A stretch of DNA of 9,833 nt from Clostridiales bacterium. GTDB taxonomy: Bacteria; Bacillota; Clostridia; Oscillospirales; Acutalibacteraceae. The translations under genes and the position numbers were made by a program. The notes below the pieces were generated by a model that was not told the DNA's origin, ran no database searches, and saw only the letters and a list, made by a program, of their open reading frames with translations. Location: the NCBI GenBank assembly GCA_012728445.1, contig JAAYFA010000259.1, positions 1 to 9,833 on the forward strand. Direction: 5' to 3'. Shown one piece after another: positions 1 through 6,644 of the stretch (its first letter is position 1; each line of letters starts with the position of its first letter).

Positions 1-201
1 ATTTTCCATAGAAATGCCACGGGTGCCTTCAAAAACCTGTATAGTGACCTGCTTGCCGTCAATGCGGATGATGCGGCCATGCCGTACACTGCCATCTGCC
101 AGTTTAAGTTCAGCCATTTCCTCAAAGCTCGCGCCCTCGACGCCGTCAAGGACAACAAGCGAGCCGATGATGCGGCTTAACCCGACATATTCAAAAATCA
201 A
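1..201 (-). CDS. atpB (ntpB): V/A-type ATPase subunit B, N-terminal part (cut by left window edge)
   Basis: Non-catalytic head subunit B, which alternates with A in the A3B3 hexamer and contributes to the nucleotide sites at the interfaces. Only the first 67 or so residues are visible. They contain the N-terminal beta-barrel signature: EYVGLSRIIGSLVVLDGVEG near the start, then LADGSVRHGRIIRIDG and a QVFEGTRGIS segment that ends at the window edge. The P-loop-like domain lies outside. I prefer the TTG at 201, because AAGGGG at 216-211 is then 9 nt upstream and the protein begins M-I-F-E-Y-V-G-L as I remember for related Firmicute proteins. The in-frame ATG at 210 touches the Shine-Dalgarno site directly and would add three residues. 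B follows A after an unusually long, repeat-filled gap. Family identity is secure; the exact start is an inference. Confidence 0.93.
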   Translation of the reverse strand, partial: MIFEYVGLSRIIGSLVVLDGVEGASFEEMAELKLADGSVRHGRIIRIDGKQVTIQVFEGTRGISMEN

Positions 202-210
202 AAAGATCAT

Positions 211-216
211 CCCCTT
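211..216 (-). promoter_or_regulatory. Shine-Dalgarno site of subunit B (decides TTG start)
   Basis: AAGGGG on the minus strand. It directly abuts an ATG (210-208) but stands 9 nt before an in-frame TTG (201-199). Normal spacing argues for initiation at the TTG. Confidence 0.55.
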
Positions 217-239
217 AAATTGGAAAGCGATAGTGACTT

Positions 240-358
240 GTTTGAGAAGCAATAGAGAAGCAATAGAGAAGCAATAGAGAAGCAATGGAGAAGCAATGGA
301 GAAGCAATGGAGAACGAGGAATGGGTTTCGCTTCTCAAATCTCTACCGTTTCTCAAAC
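240..358. repeat. Inverted arms enclosing the tandem array between genes A and B
   Basis: TTTGAGAAGC at 241-250 is a perfect 10-bp inverted match to GCTTCTCAAA at 330-339. GTTTGAGAA at 240-248 is also a perfect 9-bp inverted match to TTCTCAAAC at 350-358, which overlaps the stop codon of subunit A. In the transcript the 5' arm GAGAAGC (336-330) could pair with the GCTTCTC of any of the six repeats, with the longest pairing to the last one. The whole 142-151 nt gap is thus one structured element; no gene or promoter is evident in it. Confidence 0.85.
244..309. repeat. Six tandem copies of an 11-bp unit, GAGAAGCAATR
   Basis: On the plus strand there are three perfect copies of GAGAAGCAATA (244-254, 255-265, 266-276), then three perfect copies of GAGAAGCAATG (277-287, 288-298, 299-309), then a decayed copy starting GAGAACGAGG at 310. 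The unit length is not a multiple of three and the array lies in the gap between subunit genes A and B. The grouping of the A and G variants suggests two rounds of duplication by strand slippage. In the mRNA the units read as CATTGCTTCTC and TATTGCTTCTC. Confidence 0.97.
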
Positions 359-2104
359 CCCGGCGAGCGCACGGTCTGTTTCTGTTAGGTAGTTATCGAG
401 CAGCTCCAACTTGTCGTTGGGCACATCGTATTTCATGGCGACAAGCTTGTCGAACAAGGGGAGTGCAAAGATCTTGGATGCCGGGACTTTGGCTAGAATA
501 AGTTTTAAAGATTTATCGTAGAGATGCAGAATGCACCGCATCATCTTAAGCTGTTTTTCAAGCGGAACATAGGTGTCCGTGGGGTCGTTGGCATTCTGCT
601 GCAAAAAGCCGACACGAATAACGCGGGCAATTTCAATAATCAGTTTTTGTTCGTCGGGCAAAACATCCGCACCGATGAGCTTGACGATTTCCATGAGTCC
701 TTTTTCCTCGAGTAAGAGCGTATGAATGCCGTTGCGGCACTGAATAAAATCTTCGCCGACATTTTTGCGGTACCATTCGGAAAGGTCGTTGAAATATTCG
801 CTGTAACTTTCCGTCCAGTTTATTGCCGGCAAATGGCGGGCATAGGCAAGGGACTTGTCCAGTGCCCAAAAGCAGCGGGTAAAACGTTTGGTGTTTTGCG
901 TAACCGGTTCGGAAAAATCCGACCCTTGAGGGGATACGGCACCGATGACTGTTATAGAACCTTCTCCGCCGCCGAAAACTTCATAGTAGCCCGCTCGTTC
1001 ATAAAACGCCGAAAGCCTTGAAGGCAGGTAAGCGGGAAATCCTTCTTCGGCCGGCATTTCCTCGAGTCTGCCGGAAATTTCGCGCAGTGCCTCCGCCCAG
1101 CGGGAGGTAGAGTCCGCCATGAGGGCAGTATGGTAGCCCATGTCGCGGTAGTATTCGGCAATGGTGATACCGGTATAGATGGACGCTTCCCTTGCGGCAA
1201 CGGGCATATTAGATGTGTTGGCTATCAGTACGGTGCGGTCCAATAAGGGCCTGCCGGTTCGGGGATCGATAATCTCCGCAAATTCCGAAAGGGCTTGCGT
1301 CACTTCGTTGCCGCGCTCTCCGCAGCCGACGTAGATAATAATATCGGCATCGCACCACTTGGCGAGCTGATGCTGGGTGACGGTTTTACCCGTACCAAAG
1401 CCGCCGGGTACCGCCGCGGCGCCGCCTTTGGCGACGGGGTAGAGCGTGTCTATAATGCGCTGCCCGGTAATCAGCGGTCGGGTAAGCGGTAAGCGGTTTT
1501 TGACCGGGCGGGGAGTGCGGATAGGCCAACGCTGGCAAAGTGTCAGCTCATGAACAACGCCGGCATCGTCTTTAACTTTAACCAGGACATCCTTTAGTTT
1601 ATAGCTGCCGTTCGGTACGCATTCCACAACTTCACCATGCAAATCCGGTGGGAGCATCAATCGGTGCATGACAACAGGCGTTTCCGGTATCTGCGCGTAA
1701 AAAGCGCCGCCTTGGAGTTTGTCCCCAAGCTTTACCAAAAGCTCTGTCTGCCACCCAACGCTTTCATCGAGCGGGGGAGCATTCACGCCGCGGGCAATAA
1801 AATCACCGGTCTTCTTCGCAACTTCTTTCAGCGGGTTTTGAATACCGTCAAAAATATTGCGGATGATGCCGGGCCCCAGCGTGGCACACAGAGGACCGCC
1901 CGTTGCATATACGGGTTCGCCGGGTTTTAGCCCCGAGGTATCTTCATAAACTTGAATGATGGTGGCGTCGCTGCCAATGCCGATGACCTCGCCGACAAGT
2001 CGACGTTCGCTGACATGAACCATTTCCATCATACTTAGCCCCGTTGCCCCTTTGATGGTGACAACCGGACCGTTTATACCGAAAATTTGATTTTCTCTGT
2101 TCAT
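353..2104 (-). CDS. atpA (ntpA): V/A-type ATPase catalytic subunit A
   Basis: Catalytic subunit of the A3B3 head, which hydrolyses or synthesises ATP in the cytoplasm. At 583 residues it has normal family length. The N-terminal barrel (about 1-70) starts NQIFGINGPVVTIKG. The A-specific non-homologous insert lies around 115-190. The Walker A loop is GGFGTGKT (234-241), followed by GCGERGNE (260-267) with the catalytic glutamate in GER, a Walker B region ALMADSTSRWAEALRE around 327-342, then PAEEGFP (351-357). The second residue of the P-loop is G where many relatives have P, a variant I regard as normal. The ATG at 2104 follows the stop of subunit E by one base, so the two are probably translationally coupled; the upstream AAGTGAT is a weak Shine-Dalgarno match. 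The stop codon overlaps the inverted arm of the downstream repeat element. Confidence 0.98.
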   Translation of the reverse strand: MNRENQIFGINGPVVTIKGATGLSMMEMVHVSERRLVGEVIGIGSDATIIQVYEDTSGLKPGEPVYATGGPLCATLGPGIIRNIFDGIQNPLKEVAKKTGDFIARGVNAPPLDESVGWQTELLVKLGDKLQGGAFYAQIPETPVVMHRLMLPPDLHGEVVECVPNGSYKLKDVLVKVKDDAGVVHELTLCQRWPIRTPRPVKNRLPLTRPLITGQRIIDTLYPVAKGGAAAVPGGFGTGKTVTQHQLAKWCDADIIIYVGCGERGNEVTQALSEFAEIIDPRTGRPLLDRTVLIANTSNMPVAAREASIYTGITIAEYYRDMGYHTALMADSTSRWAEALREISGRLEEMPAEEGFPAYLPSRLSAFYERAGYYEVFGGGEGSITVIGAVSPQGSDFSEPVTQNTKRFTRCFWALDKSLAYARHLPAINWTESYSEYFNDLSEWYRKNVGEDFIQCRNGIHTLLLEEKGLMEIVKLIGADVLPDEQKLIIEIARVIRVGFLQQNANDPTDTYVPLEKQLKMMRCILHLYDKSLKLILAKVPASKIFALPLFDKLVAMKYDVPNDKLELLDNYLTETDRALAGV

Positions 2105-2105
2105 T

Positions 2106-2723
2106 TTAAATCACTTCGCTCTCAAAAGCTTGAACGGACAAGCCCGAACTTTCATAAAAACGCTGGCGCTGTTCTTGTAAGCGGGAATCAAGTGTATCGT
2201 CAAGGGCTAAGTTGCCGGATTCACCGCGTGCCTTGCAGCCGCCGATGAGAATCGTTTCATCCGCCAGAATACGAGCGGAGGCGCCTAGCGCACCTAGCAG
2301 TATGTCTTTGTAGGGCAGGTCGGCGGGGCGCACATAAAGGAGCATCGGCTGTTCACCGAAGACAGTTTGTATGTTCGCTGCGCTTTTTTCTAAAAACTGT
2401 GCATAATCCGGCGTTTGGGTAAACGCCAGCAGCTTTTTTTCGACAGCGTCAAACACTTGGTTTACGATGTCGGTGCGCGCATCGGCCAGTTCGCCGCGCA
2501 ACTCTTTTTCAACATGCGACTGCGCACGTTTTGTTTGCGTTTGAATAGCAGCCGTTTCCGCTTTGATGTAGGCGTTGCTGCGCCTCGCAGCTTCCTGCTC
2601 GGCTTTCTCCTGCTCGGCCTTTCGCACCGCCGTAATTTCATCGGTTATCTCTTTGCGCTGCATGTCGAGATTTTCGCTGATGGCGCTGAGAAACAGCGTT
2701 ATTTTTTCGTTCGATGCGTCCAT
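2106..2723 (-). CDS. atpE (ntpE): V/A-type ATPase subunit E (peripheral stalk)
   Basis: Peripheral-stalk subunit that pairs with the H(G) subunit and holds the head against rotation. It has 205 residues, typical of the family. The first third (about 15-85) is charged, heptad-like and rich in K, E, Q and A (for example AEQEKAEQEAARR), fitting the long stalk coiled coil. The C-terminal half is a globular domain with the family-like segment ILIGGCKARGESGNLALDDT near the end. The reading frame is open upstream to a TTG at 2747, but GGGAGG at 2737-2732 lies 8 nt before the ATG at 2723, which gives MDASNEKITLFL and is the better start. It follows subunit F by 30 nt and almost touches subunit A. Confidence 0.93.
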   Translation of the reverse strand: MDASNEKITLFLSAISENLDMQRKEITDEITAVRKAEQEKAEQEAARRSNAYIKAETAAIQTQTKRAQSHVEKELRGELADARTDIVNQVFDAVEKKLLAFTQTPDYAQFLEKSAANIQTVFGEQPMLLYVRPADLPYKDILLGALGASARILADETILIGGCKARGESGNLALDDTLDSRLQEQRQRFYESSGLSVQAFESEVI

Positions 2724-2753
2724 AGCCTGTCGCCTCCCATACGGCAAAATTAT

Positions 2754-3059
2754 CTATAGTTTTATTCCGATTGCGTCACGAACATATTCAGCAATGGAAT
2801 CTGTGCCCACGGTCCCGTGCCTGTCGGGGATGACGATAATCAGTGGGCGGGCATACTCTTTTTTTAATCGCACGAGCAAACCGGGACAAAGATCGCTCAG
2901 CAACCGGGTAACGAGAATGATCCCGATATCCGTCTGCTTGATAGCGCGCTCAAAGGCATCTTCAACGCCGGCGGCATCGTTGACCACCTCGCCCTCAATG
3001 CCCGCCAAGCGGAGCCCCACTTGTGTATCTATATTGTCGCTGATTAAATAAAATCGCAT
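2754..3059 (-). CDS. atpF (ntpG): V/A-type ATPase subunit F (central stalk)
   Basis: Small central-stalk subunit that binds the D axle and rotates with it; in related enzymes it tunes ATPase activity. The 101 residues match family length. The start MRFYLISDNIDTQVGLRLAG carries the expected pattern of a first beta strand, a short acidic turn and G-x-R-L-A-G. The middle shows the alternating strands IGIILVT and PLIIVIPD of the Rossmann-like fold, and the C-terminus (about 85-101) is the helix that contacts D. The ATG at 3059 has GAGGAAA just upstream. The gene sits 15 nt after K and 30 nt before E, so it is part of one transcript. Confidence 0.93.
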   Translation of the reverse strand: MRFYLISDNIDTQVGLRLAGIEGEVVNDAAGVEDAFERAIKQTDIGIILVTRLLSDLCPGLLVRLKKEYARPLIIVIPDRHGTVGTDSIAEYVRDAIGIKL

Positions 3060-3074
3060 AAGGTTTCCTCTAAA

Positions 3075-3551
3075 TCAAAGCTTGTTCAAGATCAGGATGG
3101 AAATAACCACGCCGTACAAGGCAATCGATTCGCCAAGCGCGACAAAGATAAGCGACTTGCCGAAGCTTTTCGGGTCCTCGCTTGTGGCGGCGATTGCTGC
3201 GGGCGCACCTGCCGCGACGGCAATACCCCCGCCGATGCCCGCAAGCCCCGTGACGATAGCGGCGGCGAGCAACCCGAGCCCCATGAATTCGGATTTATCA
3301 CCAACTGCTGCGGTGGTTTGAGTTTGAATTTGTGTTTGTGTTGCCTCAAGTGTTGTGTCGGTTTCGCTTGCCGCCGCTACCGAGAAGGTTAGCACGGAAA
3401 ATAGAACCGTCAGCACAATAAAACCGGCAACTTGAGAAACCAGCACTTTTTTTGCCGACTTGCCTTGCGATTTTTTCTGAAAGGCCCAAAGCCCCAAAAG
3501 CGTCAAAGCGACGGGCGGAACCACGGCTAAAGCAACATAAAAAACGGTCAT
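3075..3551 (-). CDS. atpK (ntpK): V/A-type ATPase subunit K (rotor-ring proteolipid) with extra N-terminal hairpin
   Basis: Membrane ring subunit that carries the transported ion. It has 158 residues. Residues 2-22 and 37-60 are two hydrophobic segments joined by a basic loop (FQKKSQGKSAKK). A hydrophilic linker rich in T, Q and A (about 62-87) follows. The classic proteolipid hairpin comes next: a glycine-rich helix (about 89-118, GLAGIGGGIAVAAGAPAA), the polar loop SEDPKSFGK, and a helix at 131-156 with LGESIALYG, where E141 is the expected ion-binding carboxylate. The N-terminal pair has no membrane carboxylate. The glutamine that marks many Na+-binding c subunits is V here, so H+ coupling is possible but not shown. 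GGAGG at 3564-3560 lies 8 nt before the ATG at 3551; a TTG at 3566 overlaps that site and is rejected. Confidence 0.93.
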   Translation of the reverse strand: MTVFYVALAVVPPVALTLLGLWAFQKKSQGKSAKKVLVSQVAGFIVLTVLFSVLTFSVAAASETDTTLEATQTQIQTQTTAAVGDKSEFMGLGLLAAAIVTGLAGIGGGIAVAAGAPAAIAATSEDPKSFGKSLIFVALGESIALYGVVISILILNKL

Positions 3552-3569
3552 TGTAAATTCCTCCAAAAA

Positions 3570-5489
3570 TCAGTTATTTTTATTTAAAACAGCCGGTCCG
3601 GCTGCGATGAACGGGCTGCCGTCGCCTTTTAGGAAGCGACTGAACATTTCATAAAACTCAAGACGCAAAGCTTGAATACCGGTTAAAAGGCCTTCCAGCG
3701 CAACGACTAAAATGTTACCGAGGATGATGACGATAATGTTTTTGTCATTGGCAAGGGCAAATACGACCATCATCATCCCCGCATGTACCAGCACAAAGGC
3801 GCCAACCCGCAGGAACGAAACGGTGTTGCTTAAATAGGAGAGCACATATTCAAGCATTTCAAAAATATTCTGTAAAACAAAGTCTGTCCAACTTTCAATT
3901 TTTTCACCGTGGTGTTTGTCCACCAGATTAATCAGTAAATCCTTACTGAAAAGCAGGAGTGCGCTTACCGTGAGCCCCGCAATCATCAAACTTTTTGGCA
4001 CGTTGATGCGAAGCCCCATCATCCCTGCCGCCGCCAGCACGCCGAAGGTATAAAACACGATCCCCGCCACGCCGTTGTTGCTGAACAACGCTTCCCCGAA
4101 TCGTTTGGATTTGATGCAGGAATACACATTGATAAGCATGGAGAGCGTGACCAAGAAAACACCTATACCGATGGAAAACAGCAGGACCGTATTCACCGAT
4201 TCCATGACATCCAGTGGCTTTGAGGCAAGACCGAGGGCTTTGTAAATCGGATTCAGTGCTTCTTCAAAACCAAAAACCGAGCCGAAGATGAAACCGAAAA
4301 ACATGGAGGATGCGCCGCAAGGAATAATGATTTTACCAAGCGGCATTGCTTTGATTTTCCACATCAAAAACCCCGCTATCATTAATACAAGGCCTTGACC
4401 TACGTCACCGAACATCATGCCGAAAATCAAGGTATAGGTGACAGCCACAAAAGCGGTGATGTCTGCTTCCCCATAAGAGGGGAGGCCGTACATGGAAACA
4501 AAATATTCGAATGGCCTTGCAAAGAAACCGTTTTTTATTTTTACGGGCACCGATGTCGCCTGATTTTCGGCATCGCTTACCTCACAGTTGATGTCCTGAA
4601 GCTTCGAGAGGCCCTCATTGAATTTTTTTAAATTGGCTGCCGGCATCCAGCCGGCATAATAAAACTGATTGCCGCGGCAAGCGGCGTAGCGGCGCAAATC
4701 AAACGCATCTTGGAACCATTTGAGTCGGGAATAGATACCGGTAATCTTTTCGGCGTTTATTTCCCAGTAATCGGCGAGCTTTTTGTCGAGTTCGGCAATC
4801 TGGGTGTTTAGGATATCCATATTCACTTTCAACTGGTCAATAACTTCCTGTGCCGTCCCGACAGCCCCCGGGATGTGAAGCCGTTCAAAATACAAGAGCG
4901 AAAAAATACGGTCAATCTCCTCACTCTTGTGGTGCGGCGCAAAATAAACGCCCCAATAATCAACGTCGTCGGTAGAGCTTGGAACAAACAGCATATACGG
5001 TTTGTCGTTGTAGGCCGTCAGTTTGTCGTAGCTTTCTTTGGGCATATGGCCGAAGCGGACCTTGATAAACTCGCAGGCGAACAACTCGTCCAGCCGCGCG
5101 TCAAGACTGATAAAATGACGGTATTGCTCAATCCCTTCTTCACAAATCTCGCATTGATCATTGAGCATCTTGCGGTCATTGTGTAGGCGAGTGAGGTTGG
5201 ACTCGAACTCACCAATATAAACCGAAGCTTTCACATCCACAAAATCGCCGGGGACGATAGGTGTGGCTTTGAGCTTGGCGTGTAAAACAGCGGCAAGCTC
5301 TTCAATTTTTTGAACTTTTGCGGCATAGGGATTTTCTTCATTCAGCGGCAAAAAACCCATGGTAGGCGACAAAAAGTCCGCCGCGTTTTCGGGCTGAAAC
5401 TCGCCGCTCATATAACAAACCTCAATAAAGCTGTCGAGCTTTTCAAGGCTCCCCGCCGCTTTAATGAATTTCATTTTTGTAATAGCCAA
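3570..5489 (-). CDS. atpI (ntpI): V/A-type ATPase subunit I (membrane stator, a-subunit)
   Basis: Large stator subunit that forms the ion half-channels beside the K ring and anchors the peripheral stalks. It has 639 residues, normal length. The first half (about 1-330) is the cytoplasmic domain with helical, charged stretches. The second half has a series of hydrophobic helices beginning around 340, with the conserved MFGDVGQGL near 360, and ends with NTVSFLRVGAFVLVHAGM, whose arginine (about residue 561) is the expected essential channel residue. A later ALRLEFYEMFSRFLKGDG is also typical. I choose the TTG at 5489: the protein then starts MAITKMKFIKAAG, like the family, and AGCGGTGAT just upstream matches the extended anti-Shine-Dalgarno. 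A GTG at 5498 lies inside that site. It follows C by 27 nt and precedes K by 18 nt. Confidence 0.96.
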   Translation of the reverse strand: MAITKMKFIKAAGSLEKLDSFIEVCYMSGEFQPENAADFLSPTMGFLPLNEENPYAAKVQKIEELAAVLHAKLKATPIVPGDFVDVKASVYIGEFESNLTRLHNDRKMLNDQCEICEEGIEQYRHFISLDARLDELFACEFIKVRFGHMPKESYDKLTAYNDKPYMLFVPSSTDDVDYWGVYFAPHHKSEEIDRIFSLLYFERLHIPGAVGTAQEVIDQLKVNMDILNTQIAELDKKLADYWEINAEKITGIYSRLKWFQDAFDLRRYAACRGNQFYYAGWMPAANLKKFNEGLSKLQDINCEVSDAENQATSVPVKIKNGFFARPFEYFVSMYGLPSYGEADITAFVAVTYTLIFGMMFGDVGQGLVLMIAGFLMWKIKAMPLGKIIIPCGASSMFFGFIFGSVFGFEEALNPIYKALGLASKPLDVMESVNTVLLFSIGIGVFLVTLSMLINVYSCIKSKRFGEALFSNNGVAGIVFYTFGVLAAAGMMGLRINVPKSLMIAGLTVSALLLFSKDLLINLVDKHHGEKIESWTDFVLQNIFEMLEYVLSYLSNTVSFLRVGAFVLVHAGMMMVVFALANDKNIIVIILGNILVVALEGLLTGIQALRLEFYEMFSRFLKGDGSPFIAAGPAVLNKNN

Positions 5490-5493
5490 AATA

Positions 5494-5502
5494 ATCACCG
5501 CT
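5494..5502 (-). promoter_or_regulatory. Extended Shine-Dalgarno site of subunit I
   Basis: AGCGGTGAT on the minus strand pairs through its GGTGAT part with the extended 16S 3' end. If aligned to AGGAGGTGAT, the core lies about 8 nt before the TTG at 5489. This favours TTG over the GTG at 5498, which is inside the site. Confidence 0.5.
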
Positions 5503-5516
5503 TTTATAAAGTTTTT

Positions 5517-6563
5517 CTATGCGTGTGTCCCTATCAGCAAAGCTTGTATTTTTTCCGGGGGCACATCGTATCGGATCCCCTCAACAATGTGGGTAATATT
5601 TTCAATCTCATTCTCCGCAAGGAAGATGTAGCAGAACATGACAACAGTCGCGTTGGTGGAAAAACGAAAGAGCTTTTTGCTTTGATTGAACAAAATTTTA
5701 TGGGTCGCGACTTCGACATACTCATAATCGAGCGCTTTTAGTTGCTGGCCGTAAACGGTGTGCTCAAGGCTTTTAAGCATGTCACCGGCTGACGGTGCGG
5801 CGATGAGCATGGACAACTGCTTTTCGGTAAAGCCGCTGATTGCGGGCATCGTAAACGATCTCAGCAGCAGCTCATCGGCGGAGAGCATTTTCTTAAGACG
5901 ATAGAGACTGACAACGGTGCGCATATCCGCCCTCAGGCGCAGGACATCCAGCACCCCTTCCAGGTGTTTGCCTTTGAAAGATTTGTTGGACAGCCGCCAA
6001 AGCTCCGTATAAAAATGCCTGAAAAGCACGGCCTCCATATCCAATATACTTCGGCTGCTCAAAGGCTGTTTTTCGAAAGGCGCCAACAGCGGTGCATATT
6101 CCGTACCGGCAAGCACGGCCATCATCGCGCTAAAGGAGCTTGCACCCGCAAGCTTGTATAAATCGAGCGGGGTACGCTCGTTAAAGAAGGCGGGCACCGC
6201 AAACAAGGATTCCTCGGAACGCCCGCTGCCGAGCAGACGGAGACAGTTCAATATTTGTGTGATGTCGTTGTTCATAATAAAATACTTGTAAAAATCTTGG
6301 CCGAGGGACAGCTCATACCTGCACAGGGAGGCATACTGTGTAAACAGTCGTTTTTTCAGCAGGCTTTCCAACCGACCACGGGGGATCGTGACTGTCGCGA
6401 CACCTTCAAATATATCCGAATAGGAGGTGCGCGTTTTAAGATAAGCAGCCACATCGCCGACGTTGTTGCAAGCCAGCAAATCCATGTAGTTTTGTGGGGT
6501 TAACATGCGACCGTACATCGCGTGGGCCTTCGCAAGTACAGCGTTTAAAGAAAGAGAGGACAT
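5517..6563 (-). CDS. atpC (ntpC): V/A-type ATPase subunit C (d-like connector)
   Basis: Central connector subunit, related to eukaryotic subunit d and archaeal C, which sits on the K ring and holds the axle. It has 348 residues, as usual. The sequence is all-helical in look, with no nucleotide motif. The start MSSLSLNAVLAKAHAMYGRM, then LTPQNYMDLLACNNVGDVAAYLK, is characteristic of this family in Firmicutes. An internal similarity to a second helical unit (IQALL, VGDML-type segments) is expected from the threefold fold but I could not prove it by eye. The ATG at 6563 is chosen because the perfect AGGAGGTGAT (6580-6571) lies just upstream; a GTG at 6575 overlaps that site. C stands before I here, whereas Enterococcus hirae has it after E. 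A terminator-like hairpin separates it from H. Confidence 0.92.
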   Translation of the reverse strand: MSSLSLNAVLAKAHAMYGRMLTPQNYMDLLACNNVGDVAAYLKTRTSYSDIFEGVATVTIPRGRLESLLKKRLFTQYASLCRYELSLGQDFYKYFIMNNDITQILNCLRLLGSGRSEESLFAVPAFFNERTPLDLYKLAGASSFSAMMAVLAGTEYAPLLAPFEKQPLSSRSILDMEAVLFRHFYTELWRLSNKSFKGKHLEGVLDVLRLRADMRTVVSLYRLKKMLSADELLLRSFTMPAISGFTEKQLSMLIAAPSAGDMLKSLEHTVYGQQLKALDYEYVEVATHKILFNQSKKLFRFSTNATVVMFCYIFLAENEIENITHIVEGIRYDVPPEKIQALLIGTHA

Positions 6564-6570
6564 CTCGACA

Positions 6571-6580
6571 ATCACCTCCT
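6571..6580 (-). promoter_or_regulatory. Ten-base consensus Shine-Dalgarno site of subunit C
   Basis: AGGAGGTGAT is a full match to the 3' end of Firmicute 16S rRNA. From the AGGAGG core there are 11 nt to the ATG at 6563. It rules out the GTG at 6575, which lies within it, and implies strong translation of subunit C. Confidence 0.8.
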
Positions 6581-6593
6581 GGCGTAAAAATTA

Positions 6594-6636
6594 GGATTAA
6601 AAACTGCCTTGCTTCTTGCAGGAAGCATAGGCAGTT
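6594..6636 (-). terminator. Terminator-like hairpin inside the ATPase operon (H to C gap)
   Basis: In the transcript AACTGCCT (6636-6629) pairs with AGGCAGTT (6609-6602), and TGCTTC (6627-6622) with GAAGCA (6615-6610). There is one bulged A at 6628 and a six-base loop CTGCAA. The stem runs straight into a tract of five T, then AATCC. It begins 8 nt after the stop of subunit H and ends before the Shine-Dalgarno site of C. The stem and T tract look like an intrinsic terminator. Because seven more subunit genes follow, partial termination or an mRNA-processing/stability role is likelier than complete stop. Confidence 0.7.
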
Positions 6637-6644
6637 CAGTGTCT

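Noticed and set aside
14..277. Plus-strand open frame at the left edge
   Set aside because: It is the antisense of subunit B and runs into the tandem repeat; no family features.
244..309. CRISPR-like array in the A-B gap
   Set aside because: The units are 11 bp and directly adjacent with no spacers; it is a simple tandem repeat.
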